In this document: one piece after another, positions 1-10,408 of the stretch | How the letters are laid out: each line of letters begins with the position of its first letter | How positions within the stretch are numbered: the stretch's first letter is position 1 | Source of the DNA: Gammaproteobacteria bacterium | GTDB lineage: Bacteria > Pseudomonadota > Gammaproteobacteria > Steroidobacterales > Steroidobacteraceae | Direction of reading: 5' to 3' | Assembly (NCBI GenBank): GCA_005878095.1 | Contig: VBNH01000042.1 | Span: 1 to 64,000 of the forward strand | DNA: 64,000 nt | Program-made: the position numbers and the translations under genes | Notes under the pieces: model-generated | Told to the model about the DNA's origin: nothing | Databases searched by the model: none | What the model saw: only the letters and a program-made list of their open reading frames with translations

Positions 1-1554
<1,554 letters not shown>

Positions 1555-1598
1555 GGGAACTCCCTCGGAACCTCAGATCCTCTCAAGCTCAGATCCTC

Positions 1599-2594
1599 TC
1601 AAGCACGTTTCTCGTTGAGCCACGGCATGCGCGCACGCAGCGCCGCACCGACCTTCTCGATCTGGCGATCGACGTCCTCATGGAGCAGCCGCTGGTAGTT
1701 GGCGCGGCCGGCCGCGTTTTCGCGGATCCACTGGCGCGCGAACTTGCCGCTCTGCACTTCCTTGAGCACCTTGCGCATCTCGTTCTTCACGCGCTCGTCG
1801 ACGATGCGCGGACCGCGGGTGAGATCGCCGTACTTCGCGGTCTCGCTGATGAACTGATGCATCTTGGCGAGCCCGCCCTCGTGCAGCAGGTCGACGATCA
1901 GTTTCAGCTCGTGCAGGCACTCGTAGTAGGCGACCTCGGGCTGATAGCCCGCTTCCACCAGCGTCTCGAAGCCCTTCACCACGAGCTCGGTGGCGCCGCC
2001 GCACAGCACCGCCTGCTCGCCGAACAGATCCGTCTCGGTCTCCTCGGCAAAGCTGGTCTCGAGCACCCCGCCGCGCGTGCCGCCGATGCCGTGCGCGTAG
2101 GCGAGGGCGCGTGCCTGCGCCTTGCCGCTGGCATCCTGGGCGACGGCGAGCAGACACGGCACCCCGCGCCCTTGTGTGTACTGGCGGCGTACCAGGTCGC
2201 CGGGTCCCTTGGGGGCGATCAGCACCACGTCAAGATCCGGGCGCGGTTTGATCTGGCGGAAATGGATGTTGAAGCCGTGCGCGAACAGGAGCATGGCGCC
2301 GCTCTTGAGGCTCTTCCTGATGCTCTGGTAGAGATCCTTCTGCGCCAGGTCCGGCACCAGCATGGCGATCACGTCCGCCCCGGCCACGGCGCGCGAGGGC
2401 TCGGCGACCTCGAGGCCGTCGCGGCGGGCTTTCTTCCAGCTCACCCCGCCCTTGCGCACACCGACCACGACGTCGCAGCCGCTGTCCTTGAGGTTCAGGG
2501 CATGAGCCCGGCCCTGGCTGCCGTAGCCGAGGATGGCGATGCGCGCTCCCTTGAGGGCCTTCTTGTCCACGTGCTTCTGCGAATACAACCTCAT
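1599..2594 (-). CDS. ilvC: ketol-acid reductoisomerase
   Basis: IlvC converts acetolactate or acetohydroxybutyrate to the dihydroxy acids of valine/leucine and isoleucine synthesis, using NADPH and Mg2+. The 331-residue product has the expected class I (short) length. The Rossmann motif [17 protein letters not shown] is near residues 24-40, and the metal-binding acidic cluster [13 protein letters not shown] is followed by an [13 protein letters not shown] segment typical of the knotted C-terminal domain. It is the first full-length gene after the attenuator and is followed by leuA. The acetolactate synthase genes that often sit between ilvC and leuA in related bacteria are absent here. Confidence 0.97.
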   Translation of the reverse strand: MRLYSQKHVDKKALKGARIAILGYGSQGRAHALNLKDSGCDVVVGVRKGGVSWKKARRDGLEVAEPSRAVAGADVIAMLVPDLAQKDLYQSIRKSLKSGAMLLFAHGFNIHFRQIKPRPDLDVVLIAPKGPGDLVRRQYTQGRGVPCLLAVAQDASGKAQARALAYAHGIGGTRGGVLETSFAEETETDLFGEQAVLCGGATELVVKGFETLVEAGYQPEVAYYECLHELKLIVDLLHEGGLAKMHQFISETAKYGDLTRGPRIVDERVKNEMRKVLKEVQSGKFARQWIRENAAGRANYQRLLHEDVDRQIEKVGAALRARMPWLNEKRA

Positions 2595-2641
2595 CTCACC
2601 ACTCCTCGAGGCCTGGCGGCCGTTTGAGCGCGCATAAGCAT

Positions 2642-2676
2642 AAAAAACCCCGCAGCGGCCTTGAGCCGGTGCGGGG
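2642..2676 (-). terminator. attenuator terminator upstream of ilvC
   Basis: Read on the minus strand this is a hairpin with CCCCGCA pairing TGCGGGG (7 bp), one mismatch and a further 4 bp inner stem. It is followed directly by six T residues. It lies between the leader peptide stop (2715) and the ilvC start (2594), where an amino acid attenuator would sit. Its 5' arm is also exactly complementary, over 10 bases, to a segment inside the leader peptide gene (2731-2740), so a competing antiterminator can form. Confidence 0.88.
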
Positions 2677-2740
2677 TCTTGGTCTCTTGCTTCGCTCGCG
2701 CCTTACGTTCTTGATCAGGCGTTCGCGTGTACCCCGCACC
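2668..2740 (-). promoter_or_regulatory. antiterminator pairing segments of the ilvC-leuA attenuator
   Basis: On the minus strand GGTGCGGGGT (2740 to 2731) is the exact reverse complement of ACCCCGCACC (2677 to 2668), the 5' arm of the terminator. The upstream copy lies in leader codons just after the leucine run and before the leader stop. A ribosome stalled at the Leu codons leaves it free, allowing antitermination. A ribosome that reaches the stop covers it, allowing the terminator to form. The pairing is seen in the sequence; the mechanism is inferred from known leu/ilv attenuators. Confidence 0.8.
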
Positions 2741-2846
2741 GCTCGCTCCCGCCAAGGAGCAGCAGCGCAGGCAGTGCCAGCAGCAACGGCCGGCGCGGCG
2801 CGTGAGGCGCGGCGCAGGGCAGGACCGTCGTTGCGTTGGATGTCAT
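2715..2846 (-). CDS. leucine-rich leader peptide (attenuation)
   Basis: This is a 43-codon minus-strand frame, from an ATG at 2846 to a TGA at 2715. Residues 21-31 read LLLALPALLLL, so 8 of 11 codons are leucine, which is the hallmark of a leu attenuation leader. It precedes the terminator/antiterminator pair and then ilvC. A TTGACA -35-like box lies on the minus strand at 2902-2897, but I see no convincing -10 box. The hydrophobic run could alternatively be a short signal-like peptide. The exact RNA pairing around it makes the leader role much more likely. Confidence 0.8.
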   Translation of the reverse strand: MTSNATTVLPCAAPHAPRRPLLLALPALLLLGGSERCGVHANA

Positions 2847-2945
2847 GGATGCGAACCAAGCCTGATCGGTCGATGGGAGCACAGGGACCAACGTCTTGTC
2901 AACGAGTGAGTATTCGGGGCCGCCCGCGGGCTTTAAGCTTGCCCT

Positions 2946-4229
2946 GTGTCCGACCGTATCGTCAGACCCAGCGCGCTCGCGGAAGGCATCTTCCGCCGCG
3001 AGATTCTTTCCTGGGGACTTCTGGGCCTGGCGCTCGGGCTGGTCGAGGGCGCCACCGCGGCGGTGCTGGTCAAGCGGCACTTTGCCGGGGTGGCGCCGCG
3101 CTTCGTGGTCAATCTCGCCGTGGCGCTGGTGAGCGGCGCCCCGGCCTTCTCCAACGTGCTGAGTTTCGTGTGGGCCAACCTGGCCCACGGGCGCGCGCGC
3201 GTGCGCCTGATGGTCGCGCTGCAGACCGGGTTCGCGCTGCTGGTGGGCTGCGTGTCGTTTGCCTCGCGGGCGGCCGCGGGACTAGTCATCACGGTCGCCT
3301 CGATCGTATCGGCCCGGGTCCTGTGGGCGGGCATCCTCACCGTGCGCGCGGCCATCTGGACCGCGAACTATCCGCGCAACGTGCTGGCGCGCATCATCGG
3401 GCGCATTGTCATCGTCAATGCGATCGCGGTGGCGACCGCGGCGGCGCTGGTGGGCTGGGCGCTGGAGGCGCGCGCCATCGATGCCCGCTGGCTGTACGGC
3501 GCAGGCGCGGCGGCGGGGCTCACCGGGGCCTGGCTGTATCGGGCCATGCGCGTGCGGCGCGAGTTCCGCCTGCTGGCCGCGGAAGCCGCCAGCGGCGGCT
3601 TGAGCGAGCCGTTCTCCCTGGGGATGCTGAGGCAGATCCTGAAGGAGGATCCCGCCTACCGCGAGTACATGCTGTGGATGGGGGTCTTCGGCGCCGGCAG
3701 TCTGATCCTGACCGCGCAGCTGGTGCTGGTGTTCTCCGAGCAGCTGCGCCTCTCCAGCGCGACGCAGATCGGGCTGCTCGCGGTGGTGCCGCTCATCACC
3801 CAGCCGATTTTTCTGCCCTGGTGGGCGCGGCTGTTCGACGGCTCGCACGTGGTGCGTTACCGCTCGCGCCAGGGCTGGGCGATCGTGCTGGCGTCGGCTG
3901 CCATGTGCCTTGGGGTGTTCAGCGGCACGCGGGCGCTCCTGTGGGTGGGCGCGGTACTGCTCGGTGCGGCTCAGGCAGGTGCTAATCTTGGCTGGAATCT
4001 CGGCCACAACGACTTTGCCTCCATCGGGCGCGCGCAGCACTACATGGGCGTGCACGTCACGCTCACGGGGTTGCGCGGGGGGGTGGCGCCGCCCATCGGC
4101 GTGCTCGCGTACATGGGCCTGGAGTGGTGGCATCGCGGTGCCGGAGAATTCGCGCTGCTGCTGCCGCTCGCCATGACGGCCGCCGGGACCATCGGCTTCA
4201 ACCGCATGCGCGGCGCGTTCGGTGAATGA
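2946..4229 (+). CDS. MFS-type membrane transporter
   Basis: The 427-residue protein (GTG start at 2946) is strongly hydrophobic along its length, with about ten to twelve likely transmembrane helices. The halves are separated by a charged loop near residues 205-235. It resembles uncharacterised major facilitator superfamily permeases; the substrate cannot be told from sequence. It is transcribed divergently from the ilvC leader and lies 21 bases upstream of ilvD, so it may be co-expressed with ilvD. Export or uptake linked to branched-chain amino acids is only a guess from position. Confidence 0.75.
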   Translation: MSDRIVRPSALAEGIFRREILSWGLLGLALGLVEGATAAVLVKRHFAGVAPRFVVNLAVALVSGAPAFSNVLSFVWANLAHGRARVRLMVALQTGFALLVGCVSFASRAAAGLVITVASIVSARVLWAGILTVRAAIWTANYPRNVLARIIGRIVIVNAIAVATAAALVGWALEARAIDARWLYGAGAAAGLTGAWLYRAMRVRREFRLLAAEAASGGLSEPFSLGMLRQILKEDPAYREYMLWMGVFGAGSLILTAQLVLVFSEQLRLSSATQIGLLAVVPLITQPIFLPWWARLFDGSHVVRYRSRQGWAIVLASAAMCLGVFSGTRALLWVGAVLLGAAQAGANLGWNLGHNDFASIGRAQHYMGVHVTLTGLRGGVAPPIGVLAYMGLEWWHRGAGEFALLLPLAMTAAGTIGFNRMRGAFGE

Positions 4230-4250
4230 GGAGACACGAGGGCCAGAGCC

Positions 4251-5951
4251 GTGAAACGAAGCATTGATCCGCGCCGGCACTCACGCCGGGTGGTGGACGG
4301 GGAGACGCGGGCGCCCGCACGGGCCATGCTGCGGGCGGTCGGCTTTGGCGATGAGGACTTCAAGAGGCCGCAGATCGGCGTGGCCTCCACCTGGGCGAAC
4401 CTCACGCCCTGCAACATGCACATCGGCGAGCTGGCGCGCGAGGCGTGCACCGGCATCGACGGCGGCGGTGGCAAGAGCGTGCTGTTCAACACCATCACGG
4501 TGTCGGACGGCATCTCGATGGGCACTCCGGGCATGCGCTATTCGCTGGTGTCGCGCGAGATCATCGCCGACTCCATCGAGGCGGTCGCGGGAGCGGCGGG
4601 CTTTGACGGCTTCGTGGCCATCGGGGGGTGCGACAAGAACATACCCGGCTGCGCGATGGCCATGGCGCGGCTCAACCGCCCGGCGGTGTTCGTTTACGGG
4701 GGCACGATCCGCCCGGGCGCGCAGCGGCGCGACATAATCTCGGTGTTCGAAGCGGTCGGAGCGCACGCCGCGGGCAAGCTCTCGGATGCGGGGCTGCTCG
4801 AGATCGAGCGCACCGCCATCCCAGGCCCCGGCAGCTGTGCCGGCATGTACACCGCCAACACCATGGCCTCGGCGATCGAGGCCTTGGGCTTGTCCTTGCC
4901 GGGCAGCTCGGCGCAGGAGGCCGTGGGCGAGGACAAGCGCTCCGATTGCCGCCGCGCGGGCGAGGCGGTGGTGAGACTGGTGCGCGAGGGCTTGAAGCCG
5001 CGCGAGATCCTCACGCGCCGCTCGTTCGAGAACGCCATCACCGTGGTGATCGCGCTCGGTGGCTCGACCAATGCGGTGCTGCATCTGCTGGCCATTGCGC
5101 ATGAGGCGGGCGTGCGGCTCAAGCTCGATGACTTCACACGCATCGGACGGCGGGTGCCGGTGCTCGCAGACCTGAAGCCCAGTGGCCGCTACCTCATGTC
5201 GGAGCTGGTGGCGATCGGCGGTATTCAACCGCTCATGAAATTGCTGCTGAGCGCCGGGCTGCTGCATCCGGAGTGCCTCACCGTCACCGGGAATACGTTG
5301 CGGGAGAATCTTGAAAAAGTTCCCATGTATATGAGTGGCCAGGAGATTGTTCGTCCTCTATCCAACCCTCTGAAGAAGGACAGCCATCTCGTGGTTCTGT
5401 ACGGGAACCTCGCCCCGGAGGGCGCCGTCGCCAAGATCACCGGCAAGGAGGGGGCGCGCTTCGAGGGCCCGGCACGCGTGTTCGAGGGCGAGGAGCGTGC
5501 CAGCCAGGCGATTCTCGCCGGCCGGGTGCGCGCCGGCGACGTGGTGGTCATCCGCCAGGAGGGCCCGCGGGGCGCGCCGGGCATGCCCGAGATGCTCAGC
5601 CCGACGAGCGCCATCATGGGAACAGGGCTGGGAACGCAGGTGGCTCTGATCACCGACGGGCGCTTCTCCGGCGGCAGTCACGGCTTTGTTGTTGGACACG
5701 TCTGTCCCGAGGCGGCGGTCGGCGGGCCGATCGGGCTGCTGCGCAGCGGGGACCGCATCAGCATCGATGCCGCAAGACGCGAGATCCGCGTGCACCTGCC
5801 GGCCGCGGAGCTGCGGCGCCGGCGCGCGGCCTGGCGGCCGGCCAAGCCGCACGCGCTCACCGGCGTGCTGGCCAAGTACGCGCATCTCGTCGGCAGCGCC
5901 TCGCGCGGAGCGGTGACTGAGCCGATACAGCCACGTCGGCGCAATTCCTGA
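4251..5951 (+). CDS. ilvD: dihydroxy-acid dehydratase
   Basis: IlvD dehydrates 2,3-dihydroxy acids to 2-oxo acids, the third common step of isoleucine and valine synthesis, using an Fe-S cluster. The 566-residue product has the usual length of the IlvD/Edd family. The three expected cluster cysteines are visible: Cys54 in [10 protein letters not shown], Cys127 in [10 protein letters not shown] and Cys196 in [19 protein letters not shown] start at 4251 is chosen because the conserved protein begins there, and GAGGG lies about 11 bases upstream. It works in the same pathway as ilvC and leuA on the other side of the MFS gene. Confidence 0.96.
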   Translation: MKRSIDPRRHSRRVVDGETRAPARAMLRAVGFGDEDFKRPQIGVASTWANLTPCNMHIGELAREACTGIDGGGGKSVLFNTITVSDGISMGTPGMRYSLVSREIIADSIEAVAGAAGFDGFVAIGGCDKNIPGCAMAMARLNRPAVFVYGGTIRPGAQRRDIISVFEAVGAHAAGKLSDAGLLEIERTAIPGPGSCAGMYTANTMASAIEALGLSLPGSSAQEAVGEDKRSDCRRAGEAVVRLVREGLKPREILTRRSFENAITVVIALGGSTNAVLHLLAIAHEAGVRLKLDDFTRIGRRVPVLADLKPSGRYLMSELVAIGGIQPLMKLLLSAGLLHPECLTVTGNTLRENLEKVPMYMSGQEIVRPLSNPLKKDSHLVVLYGNLAPEGAVAKITGKEGARFEGPARVFEGEERASQAILAGRVRAGDVVVIRQEGPRGAPGMPEMLSPTSAIMGTGLGTQVALITDGRFSGGSHGFVVGHVCPEAAVGGPIGLLRSGDRISIDAARREIRVHLPAAELRRRRAAWRPAKPHALTGVLAKYAHLVGSASRGAVTEPIQPRRRNS

Positions 5952-6196
5952 AGGCCGCGCCGCAGTTGTCAGTGCCCAGGGCAGCGGTTACAGTTCGCGC
6001 AGCATTCGACGCTGCGTGCACGCCGCGAATACCGTCCGGGGGAAGACAGTCACGCGCCCACCGGACAGAATGCCGAAGACGGGTGCGTTGGTAAGTATGA
6101 TAAGGAGTCCGGCAGGCGCAGCTGCCGGGACCGGGGTCGGGTCCTTCGGGCTCACCAGGGCCTGGTGTGTCCAGAGTAAGGTCGCGATAACAACTC

Positions 6197-6826
6197 ATGG
6201 CTGTCTACGTACACGATCCGCAGTTCATGACGCGCCGTGGCGCGGTGCTCGTGGTCATCATCGCCCTGCACGTGTTCATCGCCTGGGCGCTCGCCACCGG
6301 GCTGGCGCGCCGCGCGCTCGAAGTGATCGCCCCTCCCATCCAGACCGACATCGTGGAGGAGGTCAAGACCGAGAAGGAGCCGCCGCCGCCGCCGCCGCCG
6401 GAGTTCGAGAAGCCGCCGGTGGAAGTGCCGCCGCCGGACGTCACGATCGACATGCCGGTGGAGCCGGCACAGACCACCGCGATTACCGCCGTGGCGGCCA
6501 CGCCGCACCCGCCGGCACCGCCGCGGCCGAGCACCCGGACGGCGCCGAAACTCGGCAGGGGTTTCCCGAACACCGAGGATTATTACCCCGCGGCGTCCAA
6601 GCGGTTGGGGGAAGAGGGCACGCCGACTCTGCACGTGTGCATCGGCGCCAACGGCAAGCTGACTGCACCGCCGACGATCACCCAGAGCTCAGGCAGCGCA
6701 CGCCTCGATGAAGGAGCGATCAATCTCGCCAAGGCCGGTGCCGGACACTACGTAGCCGGCACCGAGGATGGCAAGCCCGTCGACGGTTGTTTTGATTTCC
6801 GCATCAAGTTCCAGATGACCAAATGA
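6197..6826 (+). CDS. tonB: energy transducer TonB
   Basis: The 209-residue protein has a short cytoplasmic N-terminus and one transmembrane helix at about residues 14-36. A proline-rich periplasmic stretch follows (EKEPPPPPPPEFEKPPVEVPPP near 55-76), and the C-terminus is a TonB-type domain with a TLHVCIGANGKL strand motif. It carries proton-motive energy from ExbB/ExbD to outer-membrane receptors such as the one at 26604. Two Cys residues in the C-terminal domain could form a disulfide. The 245 bases upstream, after ilvD, hold no recognisable gene. A TATGAT hexamer at 6096-6101 could be a -10 box, but no matching -35 is clear. Confidence 0.9.
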   Translation: MAVYVHDPQFMTRRGAVLVVIIALHVFIAWALATGLARRALEVIAPPIQTDIVEEVKTEKEPPPPPPPEFEKPPVEVPPPDVTIDMPVEPAQTTAITAVAATPHPPAPPRPSTRTAPKLGRGFPNTEDYYPAASKRLGEEGTPTLHVCIGANGKLTAPPTITQSSGSARLDEGAINLAKAGAGHYVAGTEDGKPVDGCFDFRIKFQMTK

Positions 6827-6833
6827 TCCGTAA

Positions 6834-6863
6834 CGCCGCACCCGAAGGTGCGGCGCTTTTTTT
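6834..6863 (+). terminator. rho-independent terminator between tonB and exbB
   Basis: A perfect 9-bp stem (CGCCGCACC / GGTGCGGCG) with a CGAA tetraloop is followed by C and seven T residues. It begins 7 bases after the tonB stop and ends 15 bases before the exbB start, so some or all tonB transcripts should end here. Confidence 0.9.
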
Positions 6864-6878
6864 GCTTCGAGGAAAACC

Positions 6879-7622
6879 ATGGAAAACCAAGCCGCCGTCT
6901 CCACCGACAACCCGTATGGTCTCGCCGCGCTCTGGGCAACCGGCGACATCATCGCCCGCGCCGTGCTGGTTCTGCTGCTCATCATGTCGCTGGCCTCGTG
7001 GTACGTCATGCTCACGAAGCTCTGGGACCAGCGCAAGCTCAAGCAGTCCGCGCGCGTGGTCGAGAGGCAGTTCTGGAGCGCGCCCTCGATCAAGGACGGG
7101 GTCGACCGCTTGAAGAAGGGCGATGACTTCCGCGGCATCGCCGAGGACGGCCTGCGCGCCGCCTCGCATCACGACGGTCGCCTCACCGACCGCATCGATC
7201 TGCACGAGTGGATCACCATGTCGCTGCAGCGCGCCGTCGACCAGGTCAACAGCAAGCTGAACGGCGGCCTGGGCCTGCTCGCCACCGTCGGGTCCGTAGC
7301 ACCGTTCGTAGGCCTGTTCGGTACGGTCTGGGGGATCCTGAACGCGCTGGTGTCGATCGGCATCGCCGGCCAGGCGAGCATCGACAAGGTCGCAGGCCCG
7401 GTGGGCGAGGCGCTCATCATGACCGCCATCGGCCTGTTCGTCGCGGTACCGGCGGTCATGGGTTACAACTGGCTGCTCGGCCGCAACAAGCTGCTCCAGG
7501 ACGCGCTGCGGAACTTTGCCAGCGACCTGCACGCCTATCTGGTGAGCGGCGCCCGCATGGGCAGCGAGAGCGGCGGCGGTGCGCGCCCGGCGGCTGCCAA
7601 GGCGTCGCCGATCGTCAAGTGA
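6879..7622 (+). CDS. exbB: biopolymer transport protein ExbB
   Basis: ExbB forms the inner-membrane pentameric proton channel with ExbD. The 247-residue protein has a first transmembrane helix near residues 24-45, a cytoplasmic loop with many charged residues, and two further helices. The LGLLATVGSVAPFVGLFGTVWGI block is the MotA/TolQ/ExbB signature. An AGGAAA ribosome-binding site lies just upstream of the ATG at 6879. It follows the terminator after tonB and is followed by two exbD genes. Confidence 0.95.
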   Translation: MENQAAVSTDNPYGLAALWATGDIIARAVLVLLLIMSLASWYVMLTKLWDQRKLKQSARVVERQFWSAPSIKDGVDRLKKGDDFRGIAEDGLRAASHHDGRLTDRIDLHEWITMSLQRAVDQVNSKLNGGLGLLATVGSVAPFVGLFGTVWGILNALVSIGIAGQASIDKVAGPVGEALIMTAIGLFVAVPAVMGYNWLLGRNKLLQDALRNFASDLHAYLVSGARMGSESGGGARPAAAKASPIVK

Positions 7623-7688
7623 ATCACGCGCGCCGGGGCGCGCCGTCGTGCCCCGCTTGGACAGCGCGCGAAGCGCGAGGACTGATCA

Positions 7689-8126
7689 ATGTCAATGAGT
7701 GTCGGTACAGGTTCGGAAGAGAACACCGTGATGTCGAACATCAACACGACGCCGCTGGTGGACGTCATGCTGGTGTTGCTCATCATCTTCCTCATCACTA
7801 TTCCGGTGATCACCAAGACCGTCCCGGTCGCTCTGCCGAAGGCCGTCAATATCCCGACGCAGACCAAGCCCGAGAACATCACCATCGCGGTGGACAAGGA
7901 CGGCAATGTCTACTGGAACGATAAGCGCGTGTCTGATCGCAACGCGCTGCTCGCGTTCGTCAAGGAGGCCGCGGTCAGGAAGCCGCAGCCGGAGATTCAC
8001 ATCCGCGGCGATAAGGATACGCGCTACGAGGCGATCGGCCGCGTCATGTACGCGATTCAGCGCGGTGGCATCGTCAAGGTCGGCTTTCTGATCGAGCCCG
8101 ACCACGGCATACGCGGCTACCGCTGA
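7689..8126 (+). CDS. exbD: biopolymer transport protein ExbD (copy 1)
   Basis: The 145-residue protein has the typical SNINTTPLVDVMLVLLIIFLI segment, in which the Asp of the single transmembrane helix is the proton-relay residue. A periplasmic domain follows with the IHIRGDKDTRYEAIGRVM motif. It lies 66 bases after exbB, in the order exbB-exbD-exbD seen in Xanthomonadales-like Ton systems. Confidence 0.95.
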   Translation: MSMSVGTGSEENTVMSNINTTPLVDVMLVLLIIFLITIPVITKTVPVALPKAVNIPTQTKPENITIAVDKDGNVYWNDKRVSDRNALLAFVKEAAVRKPQPEIHIRGDKDTRYEAIGRVMYAIQRGGIVKVGFLIEPDHGIRGYR

Positions 8127-8142
8127 AGCAGGAGCTCAAGCC

Positions 8143-8568
8143 ATGGCAATGAGTGTCGGTACAGCCACCGGGAGCACCTTCTGCGACATCAACACGACTC
8201 CCCTCATCGACGTGATGCTGGTGCTGCTGGTCACCCTCATCGTGACGCTGCCCGTCATGACTCACGCCGTCAAGCTCGACATGCCGAACGTGACCAACCC
8301 GCCCCCGCCCCCGCCTACGCCTCCGGAGGTCATCGACCTCGAGATCGACTTCGACGGCGCCGTGGTGTGGAACGGCACTCAGGTCTCGGGTCTGCCGCAG
8401 CTGGAGAGCTTTTTTCACGCCGAGCGGGACAAGGACCCGCAGCCGGAGATTCACCTGCGCCCCGATCGTCGCGCCAAGTACGGCATCGTGGCCCAGGTGC
8501 TGGCGGCCGCGCAACGCGACCACATGAAGAAGATCGGCTTCGTCAACGTGGCTGAATTCAGGGACTAG
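8143..8568 (+). CDS. exbD2: biopolymer transport protein ExbD (copy 2, proline-rich linker)
   Basis: The 141-residue second ExbD starts like the first (AMSVGTATG) and keeps the INTTPLIDVMLVLLVTL helix with its key Asp. It also keeps the IHLRPDRRAKYGIVAQVL periplasmic motif. It differs from copy 1 by a PPPPPPTPP insert at about residues 53-61, between the helix and the folded domain. The gap to copy 1 is 16 bases. In Xanthomonas-type systems a second ExbD can be needed for only some substrates; its role here is not known. Confidence 0.92.
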   Translation: MAMSVGTATGSTFCDINTTPLIDVMLVLLVTLIVTLPVMTHAVKLDMPNVTNPPPPPPTPPEVIDLEIDFDGAVVWNGTQVSGLPQLESFFHAERDKDPQPEIHLRPDRRAKYGIVAQVLAAAQRDHMKKIGFVNVAEFRD

Positions 8569-8574
8569 CGCGCC

Positions 8575-9828
8575 ATGCAAGACACCACCATTAAGCTCAC
8601 CGCACGATCCGTCCGGGCGCTGCTCGCGGGCGCCGTCATCATCGCGTTACTGGTGCCGGTGACGGCTGCCGGCGCGGAGGGCAAGCCGACCAACAGCGCC
8701 AAGCTTGCGAAGCCTCTCAAGGAGGCCCACGACGACCTGAATGCGAAAAAGTATGCCGATGCGATCGCGAAGCTGCGCGAAGCGGAGGGGATCGGCGGCA
8801 AGACCGCGTACGACCAGCACCTGATCAATGACATGCTGGGCTTCGCCTACGCCCGCACCCAGAACTACGCCGAGGCCGCCAAGGCCTGGGAGGCGGAGCT
8901 CGATGACGGCTTCACGCCACAGTCCGAGGTTCCCACCCGCGTGCGCCAGCTGGCCGAAGCGAACTACCAGGTCAAGAACTACGACAAGGCGATCGAGTTC
9001 GGCAACCGCGCCATCAAGGGAGGGTTCGCGGACGAGGAACTGAGAACGCTCGTCGGCCAGGCGTACTACCTCAAGGGTGACTGGAAGGGCACGCTGCACT
9101 TCGAGGAGGGCATGGTCGACACCCAGGTGAAGAACGGCCAGACGCCCAAGAGCGAATCGCTGCAGCTGGTGCTCAGCGCCTGCGTGAAGCTCAACGATTC
9201 GCCCTGCGAGACCCGCGCGCTGGAGAAGGTCGTCACCTATTACCCCAAGCCCGACTACTGGTACCAGCTGCTGTACACCATGCGCCAGCAGACCTCGGGC
9301 AACGATGCCAACACGCTGCAGACCTACCGCCTCATGTCGGAAGTCGACGTGCTGAAGAGCCCGGACGACTACACCGAGATGGCGCAGCTCGCTCTCGAGG
9401 CCGGCTCACCCGGTGAGGCACAGCGCGTTCTGGAAAAGGGCCTCGCCAAGGGTGTGTTCACCGACCCGCGTGCCAAGTCGAAGAATCAGCGGCTGCTCGA
9501 GACCGCCAAGAAAGCCGCCGCCACCGACCAGGCGAACCTGCCGAAGATCGAGAAGGATGCGGACGCCGCGCCCACCGGCGCCAAGAACGTCGGGGTGGGC
9601 CTCGCCTACCTCGGCTACGGGCAGTATGACAAGGCGGCGGACCAGCTCGCCAAGGGCCTGGCCAAGGGCGGCGTGCGCAACGCGACCGAGGCGCGGCTGT
9701 TGCTCGGCATCGCGCAGCTCAAGGCCGGTCACAAGGAGGATGCGACCAAGTCTTTCCACGAGGTGAAGGGAGATCCCTCGCTCGAGCGTCTCGCGAACCT
9801 GTGGAGCCTGCACGCGAAGCAGGCATGA
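8575..9828 (+). CDS. periplasmic TPR-repeat protein
   Basis: The 417-residue protein begins with a signal peptide (hydrophobic core near residues 16-31, likely cleavage after AGA). It continues with helical repeats that fit tetratricopeptide units, such as AYARTQNYAEAAKAWEAEL and AYLGYGQYDKAADQLAKGL. It starts 6 bases after exbD2 and so is almost certainly in the same operon. TPR proteins of this kind often accompany ExbB/ExbD clusters and may act as periplasmic scaffolds. No enzyme motif is visible. Confidence 0.8.
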   Translation: MQDTTIKLTARSVRALLAGAVIIALLVPVTAAGAEGKPTNSAKLAKPLKEAHDDLNAKKYADAIAKLREAEGIGGKTAYDQHLINDMLGFAYARTQNYAEAAKAWEAELDDGFTPQSEVPTRVRQLAEANYQVKNYDKAIEFGNRAIKGGFADEELRTLVGQAYYLKGDWKGTLHFEEGMVDTQVKNGQTPKSESLQLVLSACVKLNDSPCETRALEKVVTYYPKPDYWYQLLYTMRQQTSGNDANTLQTYRLMSEVDVLKSPDDYTEMAQLALEAGSPGEAQRVLEKGLAKGVFTDPRAKSKNQRLLETAKKAAATDQANLPKIEKDADAAPTGAKNVGVGLAYLGYGQYDKAADQLAKGLAKGGVRNATEARLLLGIAQLKAGHKEDATKSFHEVKGDPSLERLANLWSLHAKQA

Positions 9829-9839
9829 TGGGAGGGACC

Positions 9840-10322
9840 ATGGCGATCAAGGCAGGTGAGCGCATGCCCCGGGGCACGCTCAAGAGAATGACCAAGGAGG
9901 GGCCCAAGGACCTCTCGACCGATGAGATCTTCAAGGGCAAGCTGGTGGTGCTGTTCTCGGTGCCGGGGGCCTTCACCCCGACCTGCGACGCGAAGCACCT
10001 GCCCGGATTCGTGCAGCTGGCCGATCAGATCCGCGCCAAGGGCGTCGACACCATCGCCTGCATGGCCGTGAACGACGTGTTCGTCATGAACGCCTGGGGC
10101 AAGGCCTCGGGGGTGGGGGACAGGATCCTGATGCTCGCGGACGGCAACGGCGATTATGCGCGCGCGCTCGGACTGGAGCTCGACGCCAAGGGCTTTGGCA
10201 TGGGGACGCGTGGCCAGCGCTTCGCGCTCATCGTGCGCGACGGCATGGCCACGCACGTCAACGTCGAGGCGCCCGGTCAGTTCAAGGTGTCCGCGGCCGA
10301 ATACGTCCTCGGCCAGCTCTAG
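9840..10322 (+). CDS. peroxiredoxin (Prx5-type)
   Basis: This 160-residue thiol peroxidase reduces hydrogen peroxide and organic peroxides. The peroxidatic cysteine is Cys49 in VPGAFTPTCDAKHLPGF, the signature of the Prx5 subfamily. The MAVNDVFVMNAWGKA and FGMGTRGQRFALIVRDG blocks also match that subfamily. The ATG at 9840 is preferred because GGGAGG lies just upstream. An upstream in-frame start at 9801 would overlap the TPR gene. It follows the TPR gene by 11 bases. Confidence 0.92.
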   Translation: MAIKAGERMPRGTLKRMTKEGPKDLSTDEIFKGKLVVLFSVPGAFTPTCDAKHLPGFVQLADQIRAKGVDTIACMAVNDVFVMNAWGKASGVGDRILMLADGNGDYARALGLELDAKGFGMGTRGQRFALIVRDGMATHVNVEAPGQFKVSAAEYVLGQL

Positions 10323-10353
10323 GCGAGCGCCAGGCGAGCGCCAGGCGAGCGCC
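10321..10353 (+). repeat. three tandem 11-bp repeats
   Basis: The unit AGGCGAGCGCC occurs three times head to tail, starting in the stop codon of the peroxiredoxin gene. It probably arose by slippage; no function is evident. Confidence 0.85.
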
Positions 10354-10381
10354 AGGCCACGCCTTTCGCCCGCCGCGCTGC

Positions 10382-10398
10382 AACGGCCGCCGGCCGTT
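10382..10398. terminator. hairpin between convergent peroxiredoxin and etfA genes
   Basis: AACGGCC and GGCCGTT form a perfect 7-bp stem around a GCC loop in the convergent intergenic region. T-rich flanks are short (GTTTC on the plus side), so termination strength is uncertain. Confidence 0.45.
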
Positions 10399-10408
10399 TC
10401 GGCAATCG

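Noticed and set aside
2874-2902. Full sigma-70 promoter for the ilvC leader
   Set aside because: TTGACA is present on the minus strand at 2902-2897, but no TATAAT-like hexamer lies 16-19 bases downstream, so I did not list it as a promoter.
10321-10353. CRISPR-like array
   Set aside because: Only three 11-bp units without spacers; a simple tandem repeat.
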